Shown here: piece by piece, positions 10,131 to 20,868 of the stretch | How the letters are laid out: every line of letters begins with the position of its first letter | How positions within the stretch are numbered: position 1 is the stretch's first letter | NCBI GenBank assembly: GCA_036571765.1 | Contig: BROE01000013.1 | Span: forward strand, 17,151,956 to 17,215,955 | DNA from: Plecoglossus altivelis | Lineage: Eukaryota > Chordata > Actinopteri > Osmeriformes > Plecoglossidae | Length of the DNA stretch: 64,000 nucleotides | Direction: 5' to 3' | Notes under the pieces: model-generated | Database searches by the model: none | Told to the model about the DNA's origin: nothing | What the model saw: the letters and a program-made list of their open reading frames with translations, nothing else | Translations under genes and position numbers: made by a program

Positions 10131-11049
10131 TCGTTGACCGGGTGAGTGCAGGGTTGGTGGGGACGATGTCCTTCTGATATATGGCAGGGGTTCAACGAGG
10201 TGGACGACGTCTCCTGATGCGGCGGTTAGTCTGATGGGGTAGGATCCCTGCGTTGCTTCACTGACCTCCAGATCTCATGTGGTCCAACCACAGCAGAGCA
10301 TTAGACTATCACATGACTGCTCCCTGCTAACCCTGACTACCTGAAGTGAGTACGTCATGGAAGACAGTCAGTTGGAATAGCCCATATAACAAAGAAGGCA
10401 TTTCAATGTCTGTATTCTCCAAAACAAAGATTTGGATTTCAAGGTTTGGGATGGAGTTTTGACAAAGCAGTGTTTTGTGAAAGTCTCACTGTTATTACTG
10501 AGATTGAATTATTTCAAATAAATTCCTTATCACACCAGTGTTCAGTCCTTGGTTTTTCACAAATATATGTTCAGCAGTAGAGACACTGATTTGCACCCCA
10601 AAAAAGCCTGACAATGGCGCTGTGTAAATTCAGTTTTGAGGTTAACTTTCTCATCTCCTAAGGTCAGCACAGAAATAACGTATTGTTCAAACATCCTTGA
10701 TTAGTATGTAAGAATAATTTAGAAACACAAAAAGATTAGCTAGCAACATCATGTCAAATATCCTGGGTGTGTGAATGGACTGTAGTTGTAGGTAGTACAC
10801 TGCAAGGAATACCAAACTGTGACCTGGCTGAATCCAAGCATACGAGGGGTGAGTGTGACAGCGTTGAGGTGGTTTTGGTCATGCATCAAACTTGACTTCA
10901 TTGAGAAAGACAGTGTCAATTGGGATCATCTTGTTGTAAACACAGAGGCGAAATATGATTTTCTCATAAACTTCCTTTGTCTGCATTTATTAGAATGTAA
11001 ATTTGACAGTGCAAGTTCTGCATTATTATCCTCTGTCTGTGGATCTCTC
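10131..11049. other. Unique AT-leaning sequence
   Basis: No simple repeats and no recognised gene. A pair of acceptor- and donor-like sites around 10120-10142 would bound only about 22 bases, so I do not call an exon. Confidence 0.55.
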
Positions 11050-11480
11050 AGCAAGGATGCATCATTTATAAAGGGATTTATTTTTTAAGAAAAATAAAAT
11101 CATTGTGTCTTACGGCACACAATGGAAAAAAAGTAGCATATAGTTCCCCGACTCCAAGCGTAATAGTGTAACAGTGTAATTTTCTGTGTGCTAATTTGAC
11201 ACCACGAAATTGCTCATCTCATCCAAAAAAATGGCATTATACTCAGGCCCTAGGGAAATGTAATTTAAAGAAATCAAGGATCTAATTCGGTGTATAATAC
11301 CGCTGAAAAGTAGAAAAGTACTCATTTGCCATTCATACTGTCTTCATAACATAACCATGGCTTAGTTTAACTCAACCATGTCAGAGCGGAGTGCGCTGTT
11401 AAAAAACCTTTCTCCACATGAAAGGGCCCCTTTTAACACTTGGATTTTTTTCCCTTATGAGACAAAGATAAGTAAATAGA
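11050..11480. promoter_or_regulatory. Candidate conserved non-coding element
   Basis: About 430 bp without simple repeats, including GTGCTAATTTGACACC, GGAAATGTAATTTAAAG, GGATCTAATTCGG and CTCATTTGCC. Texture and base composition resemble the other AT-rich blocks here. Confidence 0.33.
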
Positions 11481-12126
11481 GGAGAGATAATGAATGGAGG
11501 GGGAAAATGAGCGTTGCTTCTCTGCACTGTTCAATCTTTGGGACAATTGCGGCATTTTGGGTAAAATTGCTTGCAGGCTCTTTCACACACCCCCACAATC
11601 CCTTCACACACACCCTCACCCCCCTGGTCGCCTAATCCTCCACCAAAGAGGAGACAGGGCCCTCTCTGTCCGTACAGACCCCCCACCCAGAGGGACCCTA
11701 CCAAGGCAAATTAGACCAGGGGGGTGCCTATTGTTTCGCAGCACTCTGCGAACAGAAAAAAATCCAAATTATTTCTAGAGCTGAGGCAATTTGACATGCT
11801 GTGATAACTGCTTTGCCAGAAACTTCTTTGACAGCACTGAAATAGAAGATTTTCAACCATAAAAAATGGTCTTCCTTTAAAAAAGCCTTCATGCTTACAA
11901 AAGGCCCACAAACTCATTAAGCTGTTTAATTACGTTCATTTTTGTTCTCTCTCTCTCACTCCCTCTATCTCGCATCTCTGTCAAAACAGGGTAAAAAAGA
12001 CTGGGCCTCATTCAACGTAGTTAGACCTCTCATTAGAACGCTCTTACTCTTTTTTATTTTTCACACTCCCTCTTTCCTGACATAATATCTCATCTGCCTT
12101 TTACATTTACCCTCCAAATTGTGTCT

Positions 12127-12127
<1 letters not shown>
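11481..12127. other. Unique sequence, C-rich then AT-rich
   Basis: C-rich at about 11580-11700 (CACACACCCTCACCCCCC), then AT-rich up to the CT array. No gene is seen. Confidence 0.6.
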
Positions 12128-12165
<38 letters not shown>

Positions 12166-12269
12166 ACTCTCTCTCTCACTCACTTTCTCTCTCTCACTCA
12201 CTCACTCTCTCTCTCTCACTCTCTCTCTCTCACTCTCTCTCACTCACTCTCTCTCTCTCACTCTCTCGC
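12128..12269. repeat. (CT)n/(CACT)n array
   Basis: About 140 bp of CT dinucleotides interrupted at irregular intervals by CACT. It is a homopyrimidine-biased tract on the plus strand. Confidence 0.96.
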
Positions 12270-12970
12270 TCATCCTTGCAGCTTGTTGAGTTGTGTTGTT
12301 CTGCCTGTGTTCTCTCCTATCTTGTATAGGAGGCCTAATGGTGTTTCCAAGAAAAGTCTTGTTTGACCACAGTTCACTAGCCACCTCTCCCTGCTTGGTG
12401 ATGAAGTTTGCTTTGGACCAAAGCCTGGCCACTGTGTGAATGGGCCTTCACAGACAGGCCTTCACACAGGAACTCACACACACAAAATAAGATGCATTCA
12501 CCGAGACAAAGTATCCTGTAGCCCTCTCTGAATTACTTGACAGATGGAGAAATGTGTTTTACTCGTAAAAGGGTGTCACTCAGGCCTGCGTGACTGGGCT
12601 GTTTGTCTGTGTTTGGGCAAGTGTGCATAATGTACATCCAGGGTTTACGCAAAACTTATGATTAGTTCAAAGTAGTTTGTCTATTAGATGTCAAAGTCGT
12701 AATCTTGACAGTGTTTTGACTTAAGTAGATCCTCCGGACAATAACATACGTAATGAGGATTCGATTATATACCAGAGCATTCTGAACTGCTTGTCTCATC
12801 TTGAGTCTGTTGATGATTGGTGTCAAATGTTTTTTTGATTGTATTAGAGTCTGTGTTGACTTACATTGTCAGTACTGTCAGTGGTGAATATTTTCTGCTA
12901 ATTTGAAGATGGTGTTTCAAAAATAAAGAACAGTTCTCCCACATATCCTCTTTCCTTCATGCGGTGTAGC
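12270..12970. other. Unique sequence, nothing recognised
   Basis: Ordinary unique sequence, AT-leaning from about 12650 onward. No gene or repeat is seen. Confidence 0.6.
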
Positions 12971-13740
12971 ATCCATTGTGTAAACATGTCTTTCAAATAC
13001 ATTTGCAAACAGAAAAATGGCAGTGCAAAAATGTGGAGAAATGTGTTAATATTAAAAAGCCTTTTGTCAAATTAGAATCTCTAGCTTCACTTCCTGGTCA
13101 TGTGACCACACCCCCAGTGTGTGAGACTGGAGGGAGGAGCGTTTGGGGTGATGGGTTCAAATCAGAATGAGCAGAGGCATCAGAGGGCCTGTCTGCACTC
13201 GTGCGCTTCAAGCAGCTGAGAGACGATCAACTGGACGCGCTCATTCTGTTTGGAAGGAAATGCGCTTCTTTCTATTGACCTGTCATTCTGCTTGCGATGG
13301 ATGCTTTCCCTATGGCCAAGCATCTCCATTCTTTAAACACAGGATCTTTTGTCATGTTGTCAGGACTTCGGCACCAAACAGGAAATTTGACTTTTCCAGA
13401 CCCAATTACGGTGTCTGTGGCTCACCTCATTCTGTGCCTGCCATGCAACAAGCCTTCGAAGAAAGCCGTCCATCCCTTGACAATCATCTCACTCCAACGG
13501 CAACCACTGCTCTTAAGGATGGCAATGATTATTGGCACTTTCAAGAGATTGTTCCTTTTGATAAAAAGAACGTCTTGTAAACATAGTCTCTTCCAATAAG
13601 CCCAAAGGCATTGATCGCATTTTTTAAAACATACTATTTTGAAATCAATCCTCTCCACTCGATACTGACAGGCCCAATAACAAGTCTGTTTTTCCCCCAC
13701 CCTTTTGAAATCAATGTATTTCACGTTCTTTATTCATGTC
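12971..13740. other. Unique sequence with overlapping open frames
   Basis: Both strands have open frames of 100-137 codons around 13167-13724. The frames lack splice sites, have low-complexity-free but unrecognisable products, and overlap in antiparallel. A conserved element is possible: TTTTGAAATCAAT occurs twice, at about 13638 and 13703. Confidence 0.4.
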
Positions 13741-13863
13741 TGTCAATACCAGTGATGCAAGGATATCAATAATGGCACCTACATTTGTATTGGCATCGTT
13801 TCAGTGGTGGAATCCGTATGTATAATGGCCACCCGCCCCTCTTCTCCTCTGCTCACCTCACCC

Positions 13864-13866
<3 letters not shown>

Positions 13867-13910
<44 letters not shown>
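13867..13910. repeat. (CT)n microsatellite
   Basis: Twenty-two uninterrupted CT units. Confidence 0.97.
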
Positions 13911-13912
<2 letters not shown>

Positions 13913-14039
13913 CATCTCATCCTCTCCCCCTCTCGCTCTGCCAGCGGCTGCCTAGCTCATGTTCAGCCGGGTGCGTACAGGATATTAGCTCTTCTCCCAG
14001 CAAATTTGCTTTTCACATCTATTTCTTTCTTCTTCTTGC

Positions 14040-14260
14040 CAGTTCTTGGAAGGCTTGTTATTGAGCTCAGTGTCCACAAATGCCATTGATCCGAGCCGCA
14101 ACTGGGATCCATACCCCAGCGCTTTAACACCCTCCCAGCGTGTTAGTCATACTAATCCTGTTCCGGCACAGAGCCCATTGATTTTATAGATTTACCTCAA
14201 AGTTGTGATAATGATATATCATTGTTAAATTTAGTAGAACAAACTGTTTTGCCGATCTAT
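14040..14260. promoter_or_regulatory. Candidate conserved element, weak
   Basis: Repeat-free block containing GTTAGTCATACTAATCCTG, CCATTGATTTTATAG and GATAATGATATATCATTG. The last contains a near-palindrome, ATGATATATCAT, at about 14211-14222. Confidence 0.27.
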
Positions 14261-14814
14261 CAATGCGTGAGAGGACAGCGATTCAAGGATGGCCATGGCT
14301 GTGCCCTCCAGGCTCAGACGTCCTCGCGTCTCTTCGGCCTGTCTTTGCAGGCCTGCAGGAGTCCAGCTGTTCTGAGGAGGGAGCAGGGAGAGAGGCCAGG
14401 CATGGCTGGCCCTCGGACACCGATGGAGTTAAGACTCAGCCACAAAGAGACACGCGCATGTGGGCAAGCACCCAGAACAGTCACGCAAGTACACTTATGA
14501 AACTGTATTCACACCTGGGCTTGCACACACCAACAAGAAACTCATAATGCTTTCTGCTGCTGTACACACACCGATGACAACCAAATACGCAAAGGCCCAC
14601 CAAGAGCAACTAGCATCACAGCAATGAGTTCCCTCCCAGGCAGGCCACTGGAAGTGATGGGTGAGTCTGGGCCCCAGAGTTCCTCCAAAACACACAAATT
14701 ACACATACAGGCCCAGCCGGCAGGCGGAGCAAAGATGGGGAGCCTTTACTCATCCGGGAAAAATGAGATGAAAAATGTTTACTGTGAAAGCATCCTCATA
14801 TTGCTGCTGATGAA
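14261..14814. other. Unique sequence, nothing recognised
   Basis: Ordinary sequence; open frames on both strands are short and unremarkable. Confidence 0.6.
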
Positions 14815-14831
14815 AGGGGGGGGTTGGGGGT

Positions 14832-14874
<43 letters not shown>

Positions 14875-14905
14875 GAGGGTGAGGGATGGGGCCGCGGGAG
14901 GCCGG
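14815..14905 (+). repeat. 41-base G homopolymer in G-rich tract
   Basis: Positions 14833-14873 are 41 consecutive G. It is preceded by GGGGGGGGTTGGGGGTC and followed by GTGAGGGTGAGGGATGGGG. Homopolymers of this length are error-prone in both polymerase copying and sequencing, so the exact length is uncertain. Confidence 0.9.
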
Positions 14906-15215
14906 GGGGACCGGAAGGCTGGTGGTAGATGAGCACGGGGAATAGTGAAGCCTGGAGAGAGAACTAATGGGCTACACGGCAGCAGTTAAAACTGGAGGTG
15001 CAGTGAGGCAGCAGTGGCCTGACACAGCTGAAGGCCTCAGAGGAGAGGCAGACCTATTAGAGCAGGATAAGGGCCTGTTTGGAAGAAGCATCCCCTCAAT
15101 GCTGCGCTGGGCACCAGTGCAGGGCTGGGCATCAATTAAAGAGAGAAAATATGACATGGAAGTAGAAACACATTAAATAAAAACAACAAACCGCCCGGGC
15201 TGCCGCAGCTCTACA
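14906..15215. other. Unique sequence, nothing recognised
   Basis: No gene or repeat recognised. Confidence 0.55.
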
Positions 15216-15350
15216 CCCCCCCCCCCCCCCTTCCCTCCCCTCCACAGCTGGGAACGGGCGGGATGGTAGACATGCAGGGGGAAGGTGGGGGGGGAGGGCG
15301 AACAGGGAGATGGGCGGGGGTTGGGGTTGGATGGAGGGGAGGTGGGCAGC
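15216..15350. repeat. C run followed by G-rich tract
   Basis: Fifteen consecutive C at 15216-15230, then CCTTCCCTCCCC. The plus strand then turns G-rich from about 15250 (GGAAGGTGGGGGGGGAGGGCG). The strand switch could allow competing i-motif and quadruplex folds. Confidence 0.8.
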
Positions 15351-15894
15351 AAAGAGTCGGGGCCCAGGCGGGGAGGCGTCAGCGCTGAAAATACGCAGGG
15401 TCGATTCAGTCTCCGCAGCATTGTGGAGGTAGGGGGAGTTTATGATGAGGTGCAATGTGAAGGGTAGGGAAAAAGAAATGAGTCTGGATGCCTCCTGGCC
15501 ACAGAGTGGCGAGCGCAGATGAAAAGGAGGGAGAGCGAGATGGAGGGAGAGGCCGCAAAGAAATCAAGCGCAAGCTCCACGCTAGGGGAAGAGGAGGGGA
15601 GGAAAAATGGCATGCCAGCCAGATGATGGCTGTGATAGCTAATTTAGCTTTAATTCACCTCCGATTCCTTCTCTTTCAGCCCAGCGGCACAATGTGAGAC
15701 GTCTGGCTGCAGTGGCCTAGTTTCTCTGCCTGCATTGTTTGGCGTCTGTCCACATGTCGGACATGTGACACGTCTGTAGCCTCTGGTGGGCAACATGGAC
15801 AGGGCTGAAACCACGGAAACAAACAGGTGAGAGGAATCCTGGGTAGGAGGGGTGGGGGGGAGTGGGGCTGGCACGGCAGCCTGGCACAGGGCCA
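15351..15894. other. Unique sequence
   Basis: A short homeodomain-type patch, ATAGCTAATTTAGCTTTAAT, lies at about 15636-15655. Purine-rich around 15525-15605. No gene is seen. Confidence 0.55.
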
Positions 15895-16490
15895 AGTAAC
15901 CTTTAATTGTGACAAAGGGGCTTATATATCAGGACGCGGGTGGCAAGCCCCATGGCTACTGGTTAAGTGTCGTGGAAATTAAACTGGTTCGTGTCTGTCC
16001 AGGCCGCCTATCAGTCAGAGAGGGTGGTCTGAAAATTAAATTCCCTGTTGATCACGCTGGTGAAATTGAAAACGAGCGGCGTGAGGGCCAGCCTTGGATG
16101 GAAAAGGCTGTGAGCAGAGGAGATGCAATGCACTAAAACCAACTACTCTATCAAGCTCTCTGAAAAGAAAAACAGGTCAATACTCTTTTCAACAACAAAA
16201 AACTACAAGGTTATATATAGCAAACAACAAAAAAAAGACGTGGCCGCCAGAAAACAGACATTAATTAATGATAGGCTTTAGTGGAGTGGTGAGTGACAAG
16301 AGGGACAAACAGCCCTTCATTCACAGAATCAAGGCCTTCCACTCTGGGCACATCAGTCTATCAACCATGCTGTCTTTGACAATCCCAACAGGGTATTAGA
16401 CCAATATCACACTAATAGGCAAATTACAGACTCCAGCATATTATCAACTCTCGGCCAACAGCCTCATTATTTATTGTTTGGGAAGGTCGT
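15895..16490. promoter_or_regulatory. Candidate conserved non-coding element
   Basis: Repeat-poor block with many A/T-core motifs, including CTTTAATTGTGACAAAG, GAAATTAAACTGG, AAAATTAAATTCCC, GACATTAATTAATGATAGG and CACACTAATAGGCAAATTAC. It ends close to the CpG-rich block that follows. Confidence 0.35.
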
Positions 16491-16499
16491 GACCTGAAA

Positions 16500-17160
16500 G
16501 CTACTGTGGTGGCTGTGTTGTTCTGCGGGCTATGGTCACCAGCCGGGGCCCCCAGCCTCGGCCCTGTGGACTGAGGTGTGGGTGGCAGACGCCCTGGATG
16601 ACACCGCCCGTAAACAACGATGAGCCAAGCTGACACCTACCGCTGATAACGGGCCACAACAGAGCCGCCGCCCCGCGCTCGATCGGCATGTCGTGCGCGC
16701 GCGTCTGAGCGCACGGGGGGCTTTTGTGTGTGTGTGTTTTGGTTTGGGGTGGGTTAATGCGATTTCCGTTCCGCCTGTCGGCTCTAGAGACCAGACTTGG
16801 TGAGCAGTGGTCAGGTGAAGCCCCCTGCGGCCATTAGTGCGGACAGAAGACAACCCAATAAAGAGAGAAGGACTTGACGCGCACAGGTCACTGCACAACC
16901 GGCAGTCAAGAGGCATCTTAGCCCTCAGATAGTTACAGCAATAACAGCGACGAGGGCTCCGCGGACCTTAATTACCGGCCGGCGCGGCTGAGAAGCAGCA
17001 TTAGGCAGATCCTGGGTGAGTCCGCGTCGGCCAGGGGAGGCAGGGGAGGCAGGAGGGCTCAGCCAAGCGAGCACGCTCACAAGAGACGAGAGGTTACGTG
17101 TGCAAACATCTCTCCTGGCTACTTCAGGGAGCGGGTCCCGCTGAAAGCACGGGGGCCGAG
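16500..17160. promoter_or_regulatory. CpG-island-like block
   Basis: My hand count is about 49 CpG in 660 bp at clearly above-window GC content, roughly 0.8-0.9 of expectation, while most of the window is CpG-poor. It includes GTCGTGCGCGCGCGTC near 16690 and CCGGCCGGCGCGGC near 16976. No TATA box or first exon is recognised, so it may be an orphan island, an unannotated promoter or a regulatory element. Confidence 0.5.
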
Positions 17161-17197
17161 ATGGAAGGGGGTTGGGGGGGGGGGGGGGGGGGGGGGG
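17161..17197 (+). repeat. 24-base G homopolymer
   Basis: Positions 17174-17197 are G, preceded by GGGGGTT. It directly adjoins the CpG-rich block. Confidence 0.9.
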
Positions 17198-17553
17198 TGG
17201 AGGAAGGGGCGACAATCGTCATGTCAACCGTTATCTCCTTAATGCGTTGTTGTCTGTTTATTAACCCACCCCCACCCCTCTTCCCACTTCTGCCCCCCGC
17301 CCTCCAATGTTTACTTGCCATTTTCCATCGCATGCAACCCGGCTTCTTAAAAGGCACTGAGAGGGAAGCCGGCAGTGGTGAATCTTTATGGATTTGACTT
17401 GCAAAAAGCACCTCATATATTGTTTATGAAAAAAGCAAGAGCCCGCCTCCCCCTTCCTCCTCTTCATCTGCCCCACAGCATGTTAGTTTGTTTTATTTAC
17501 TTATTTTTAGACTTGAACTAGTTAGGTCGAAGCGCACTTGTCTGTGTACATCT
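17198..17553. other. Unique sequence
   Basis: Ordinary sequence, partly C-rich at 17266-17310. No gene is seen. Confidence 0.55.
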
Positions 17554-17588
17554 TGGCAGATGAAGACAGACTGTGTCCTCATCTGCCA
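17554..17588. other. Near-perfect 35-nt hairpin with paired E-boxes
   Basis: Arms TGGCAGATGA and TCATCTGCCA are perfect reverse complements. Inside them a single A-C mismatch is followed by GACA/TGTC pairing around a five-base loop GACTG. Each arm contains an E-box (CAGATG and CATCTG). It could be a dyad binding site for bHLH factors or a transcribed hairpin. The stem is short for a typical microRNA precursor. Confidence 0.6.
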
Positions 17589-18394
17589 GCTCTTATAAGA
17601 AGAGTCAAAATGCTTCCATTCAGGTTAAAGATTCTTGGATGACATTTCCAATTGAGTCAACAAATTTGTTTTTCTTCCTCTTGAGGGAAGGGGAGGGGGA
17701 AGGGTTGGGCGACAACACAAATGCAAGTCTATATCACCCTAATGTTGAAACAATGTTGAAAAAACGAGGAATGAATTAAAAAATAATCTGTCACCCGAGT
17801 GTCAACTTGTTCTACTGTGTGGGAACTTCCTTTTGAGAGATCTTAGGGAGGTAAGAGAGGGGGCCACTTGCCCCCCGTAATTGGCATCCTGATCAAGGAC
17901 AGCCGTGGCAGCACAACAATAAAACCTTTAATTTATCAGAATTCATTATCAGCTACCCCTGTAATGCCGGGGGAGCGTTCAAATAAACGTTGACGGCAAG
18001 AGAAAGAATCAAACGGCTCACTGTTGTATGGGTTGGGGTTTTTTTGACTGCGTTTTCCCTGAGCGACTTTAGGCTGCCTGTTATGGTGGGGTGATGAAGG
18101 GGGAAGGGGGGGGGGAGAAAGACAGAGGAGGAGGAGATGGGGGGGTTCAATAACATACCTGATCACAGTTCATCCTAATCACGACCTTGACAGGCAAACA
18201 TGACATTCGGCGCTGGGGTTATGAATATGGATGGGCGTAGGGGCTGCCCCCCCCCCCTCCCCTGCTTTGGCTCTGACTGGAAAGGGCACAGGGAGGAGTG
18301 AGCTGTCAGCCAGCCTGGGGGACAGGAAAGAGAGGCTCCACACATGCACACGCACACGCATGGCCCCTGACAGGATGGGCCTGTGTCCAGAAGA
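17589..18394. other. Unique sequence
   Basis: AT-leaning at first, with a G run at about 18107-18115 and a C run at 18247-18256. On the minus strand the sequence around 18160-18200 has an acceptor-like and a good donor-like (CAG|GTATGT) site, but they bound only a few tens of bases. Confidence 0.5.
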
Positions 18395-18570
18395 TAGATA
18401 GAAGGTAGATAGAAGATAGATATATAGATGGATGGATAGATAGATGGATGGATGGATAGATGGATAGATGGATAGATAGATAGATAGATAGATAGATCGA
18501 TAGATAGATAGATAGATAGATATATAGATGGATGGATAGATGGATGGATGGATGGATAGATGGATAGATG

Positions 18571-18601
<31 letters not shown>

Positions 18602-18641
18602 CGATAGATAGATAGATAGACAGATAGATAGATAGATAGAA
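18395..18641. repeat. GATA/GATG array with higher-order repeat
   Basis: Tandem GATA and GGAT tetramers over about 245 bp. Marker variants recur about 100 bp apart: TATATAGATGGATGG at 18421 and 18521, and GATCGATAG at about 18496 and 18599. A roughly 100-bp composite unit was therefore duplicated after the tetramers had diverged. Confidence 0.95.
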
Positions 18642-19321
18642 AGCCTATGCCTCAGGCCCCTGCGGGGACTGGTGGGTAACGCTACAGCAAGTGGCTACAC
18701 CACACAGACAGGGGGCAGAGTGACCTGACTGTGGACTGCCCACCACTTCAACCCAGAAGCTTTGCTAAAGAAGTGGAACTATGAAGTACTACTGTTCTAC
18801 TGTTACAGAGGCTTAAGCAACACTCACGAACAGGAGAGTACATCTCACACTTGAGTACATTGGATATCTTTTCAGTGACTTCGGAATTGCCTTCAAATAA
18901 TTAGACCTCGCAGTATTGGCAATGTAGACATCAAGCTTCTCTCACGTTGGAATTAGAGCTAATTGTGTTCATATTTATGAAATATCTCCACACATGTTAT
19001 GGACTCTCCCACCTGCTCTATCTCCAGCGCCCATCCACTAATCACTGGGCAGGCCCTTACCGGAGGCCATCTGTTTGGCTTCCTGTTTACAAATCTGCTC
19101 CTAGGAATCAATTAGGCTGATTCTATGTGTGGCTGTAGATGACTGAGGCTAATGGACCAATCAGAGAGGAGACTCTTAAAGAAATTACTCTAGCAACATT
19201 GGATATACAGCCACCGTAGCATGCCTGCTGTTTGGGGCATGTTTCTACATGAACACACAGTCACCTATTCAATGCAGCCACATCCCAGGGCATTTGACTT
19301 CTTTCACACCAGAGATCCTAT
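18642..19321. other. Unique sequence, AT-leaning centre
   Basis: The stretch 18885-19010 has CAAATAATTAGACC, GGAATTAGAGCTAATTG and ATTTATGAAATATC and may be a small conserved element. The remainder is unremarkable. Confidence 0.45.
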
Positions 19322-19376
<55 letters not shown>

Positions 19377-19414
19377 TCTGTCTGTCTGTCTGCGTGTCTG
19401 TCTGTCCATCTGTC
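19322..19414. repeat. (CTGC)n then (TCTG)n tetranucleotide repeat
   Basis: About 13 CTGC units at 19322-19375, passing into TCTG units at 19376-19414. Confidence 0.97.
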
Positions 19415-20120
19415 CTCGTAGAGAAACCTTTAACGATGCCTTCCTCCCTCCCCAAAGCACCTTAATTTCCTCCTCCCTCCCTCGGCCTGTTATTCCCCCT
19501 GCAGACAATGACGAAAGAAGCCCGTTTTCTCCGGACGTGGCGGCGGCGGTCTCTCTCTCTCTCTCCCTCTCTCTCCAAGCGCCTCTAATGATGCCTTGAA
19601 AGAGCGCCGCGACACTAAAACGCTCTCCTGAGCCTCCGTGAAATATCGGTGAAATTAGAGAGACGTGCTTCACTCCCCCGTGCTCCGTCCTCACACGGGC
19701 AAATTTGTCTCAGTGCTCGACGTCTACCTTGGCTCAGGTAAAATGGACGCCGGGAGGACATGGCTGCTGAAGTGGTGATGTACGCCGTGTAACGGATCAA
19801 ATTGTCCCTAACACCCTGCCTCTGCTTTATTAGCCTGCAGTCCTCCAATGGATGTGTTGGGGGCTTCATTGTGTGTCCGAGGGTGTTTCTCTTATTAACT
19901 CTGCAGTGGACAGAGGGCCTCGTCGCTCTTTATGGCTGCGCTGATATATGATGTGTGAGAGTGGCGAGGTGACCAGGTGCAGGCTGGCCTGGCGTCAAGG
20001 ACGCGGGTCGCTGAGGTCAGGGGCGCGCAGGCATGTAAACGCTAATCACACGTGCTGCAGCACGCATGCGCTAACGCGTGCACCAACGCAGACACTGGAT
20101 GGGAAGAAACACAGGCGATC
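19415..20120. promoter_or_regulatory. Second CpG-rich block
   Basis: CpG is frequent, for example CCGGACGTGGCGGCGGCGG near 19534, GAGCGCCGCGAC near 19603, and GGACGCGGGTCGC and GGCGCGCAGG near 20000-20030. A perfect 14-bp palindrome, CGTGCTGCAGCACG, lies at 20051-20064. It is broken by a CT run at 19551-19576. No exon is recognised. Confidence 0.4.
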
Positions 20121-20868
20121 AGAGCGACGAATAGGTTTGATGTTGTTTCTAGTACCAGGTGTGTTCTCAGAAACAAAGTGACATCTCAATCATCGAGGAT
20201 ACTTCAAAGGATGTTCAAAAAGGCTACTTGGTTTCAAACCTGCCATCATACGTCATCATAACACACATCCATGTGTGGATGTCTGGGGGACGCTGCGGTT
20301 CTGTAGAGGTGAACTCGGGGCTGTGGTGGGGAGGTCACCAGTCCCCAAGTGCAATACTGTGATTTGCACCTCCAGACAAGGACATTGCAATTCTGCCTCT
20401 GGGCCCCTGACTCCACCTCAGCCAACAAGACAACAAGGACAGAGCCCACTGGTGGCAGACGCTCAGAGCATGAGCTCATTATCACCTCCCACTAGCTGCA
20501 AATGGCATCCCATCCCAAGCATCAGGCTGCAGGCACCTGGCTCCAGGACACGATGGCCGGCCCGCAGCCTGAAAAGGAGCTTCTTTCCAGGGCTGGCAGA
20601 GGAGGCTCATCCCCCCTCAGCCCCCACTCCCGACTGGGGCTCCGGCTGCCGTCTCTGCACTATCTCTGGGTCAGCTTGCCAGCATGAAGACGTGAGCTGA
20701 GACGAGGGCAACTCCACCAGTCAGAACTGGCAGGTATAATTGCACTGAAAATCACTCTAAATCTGCTCCGGAAGGATCCCAGGGCATGGGGGGATGTCAG
20801 CACCGGTCCCATGCGGTGAAATATGTTAAGAGTGGAGCAGAGCATTCACACGCTCTCGCTTTCTTTCA
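20121..20868. other. Unique sequence, nothing recognised
   Basis: GC-moderate unique sequence. Overlapping open frames exist on both strands without splice context. Confidence 0.6.

Noticed and set aside
10116..10142. Tiny segment between acceptor-like TTCTTCCAG and donor-like GTGAGTG
   Set aside because: Only about 22 bases long, not in a coding context; it belongs to a repeat-free AT-rich block.
13167..13580. 137-codon plus-strand frame
   Set aside because: Overlapping antiparallel frame, no splice signals and no domain recognisable.
18160..18200. Possible minus-strand micro-exon ending CAG|GTATGT
   Set aside because: Polypyrimidine tract is weak, and the bounded length is only 27-54 bases with no recognisable peptide.
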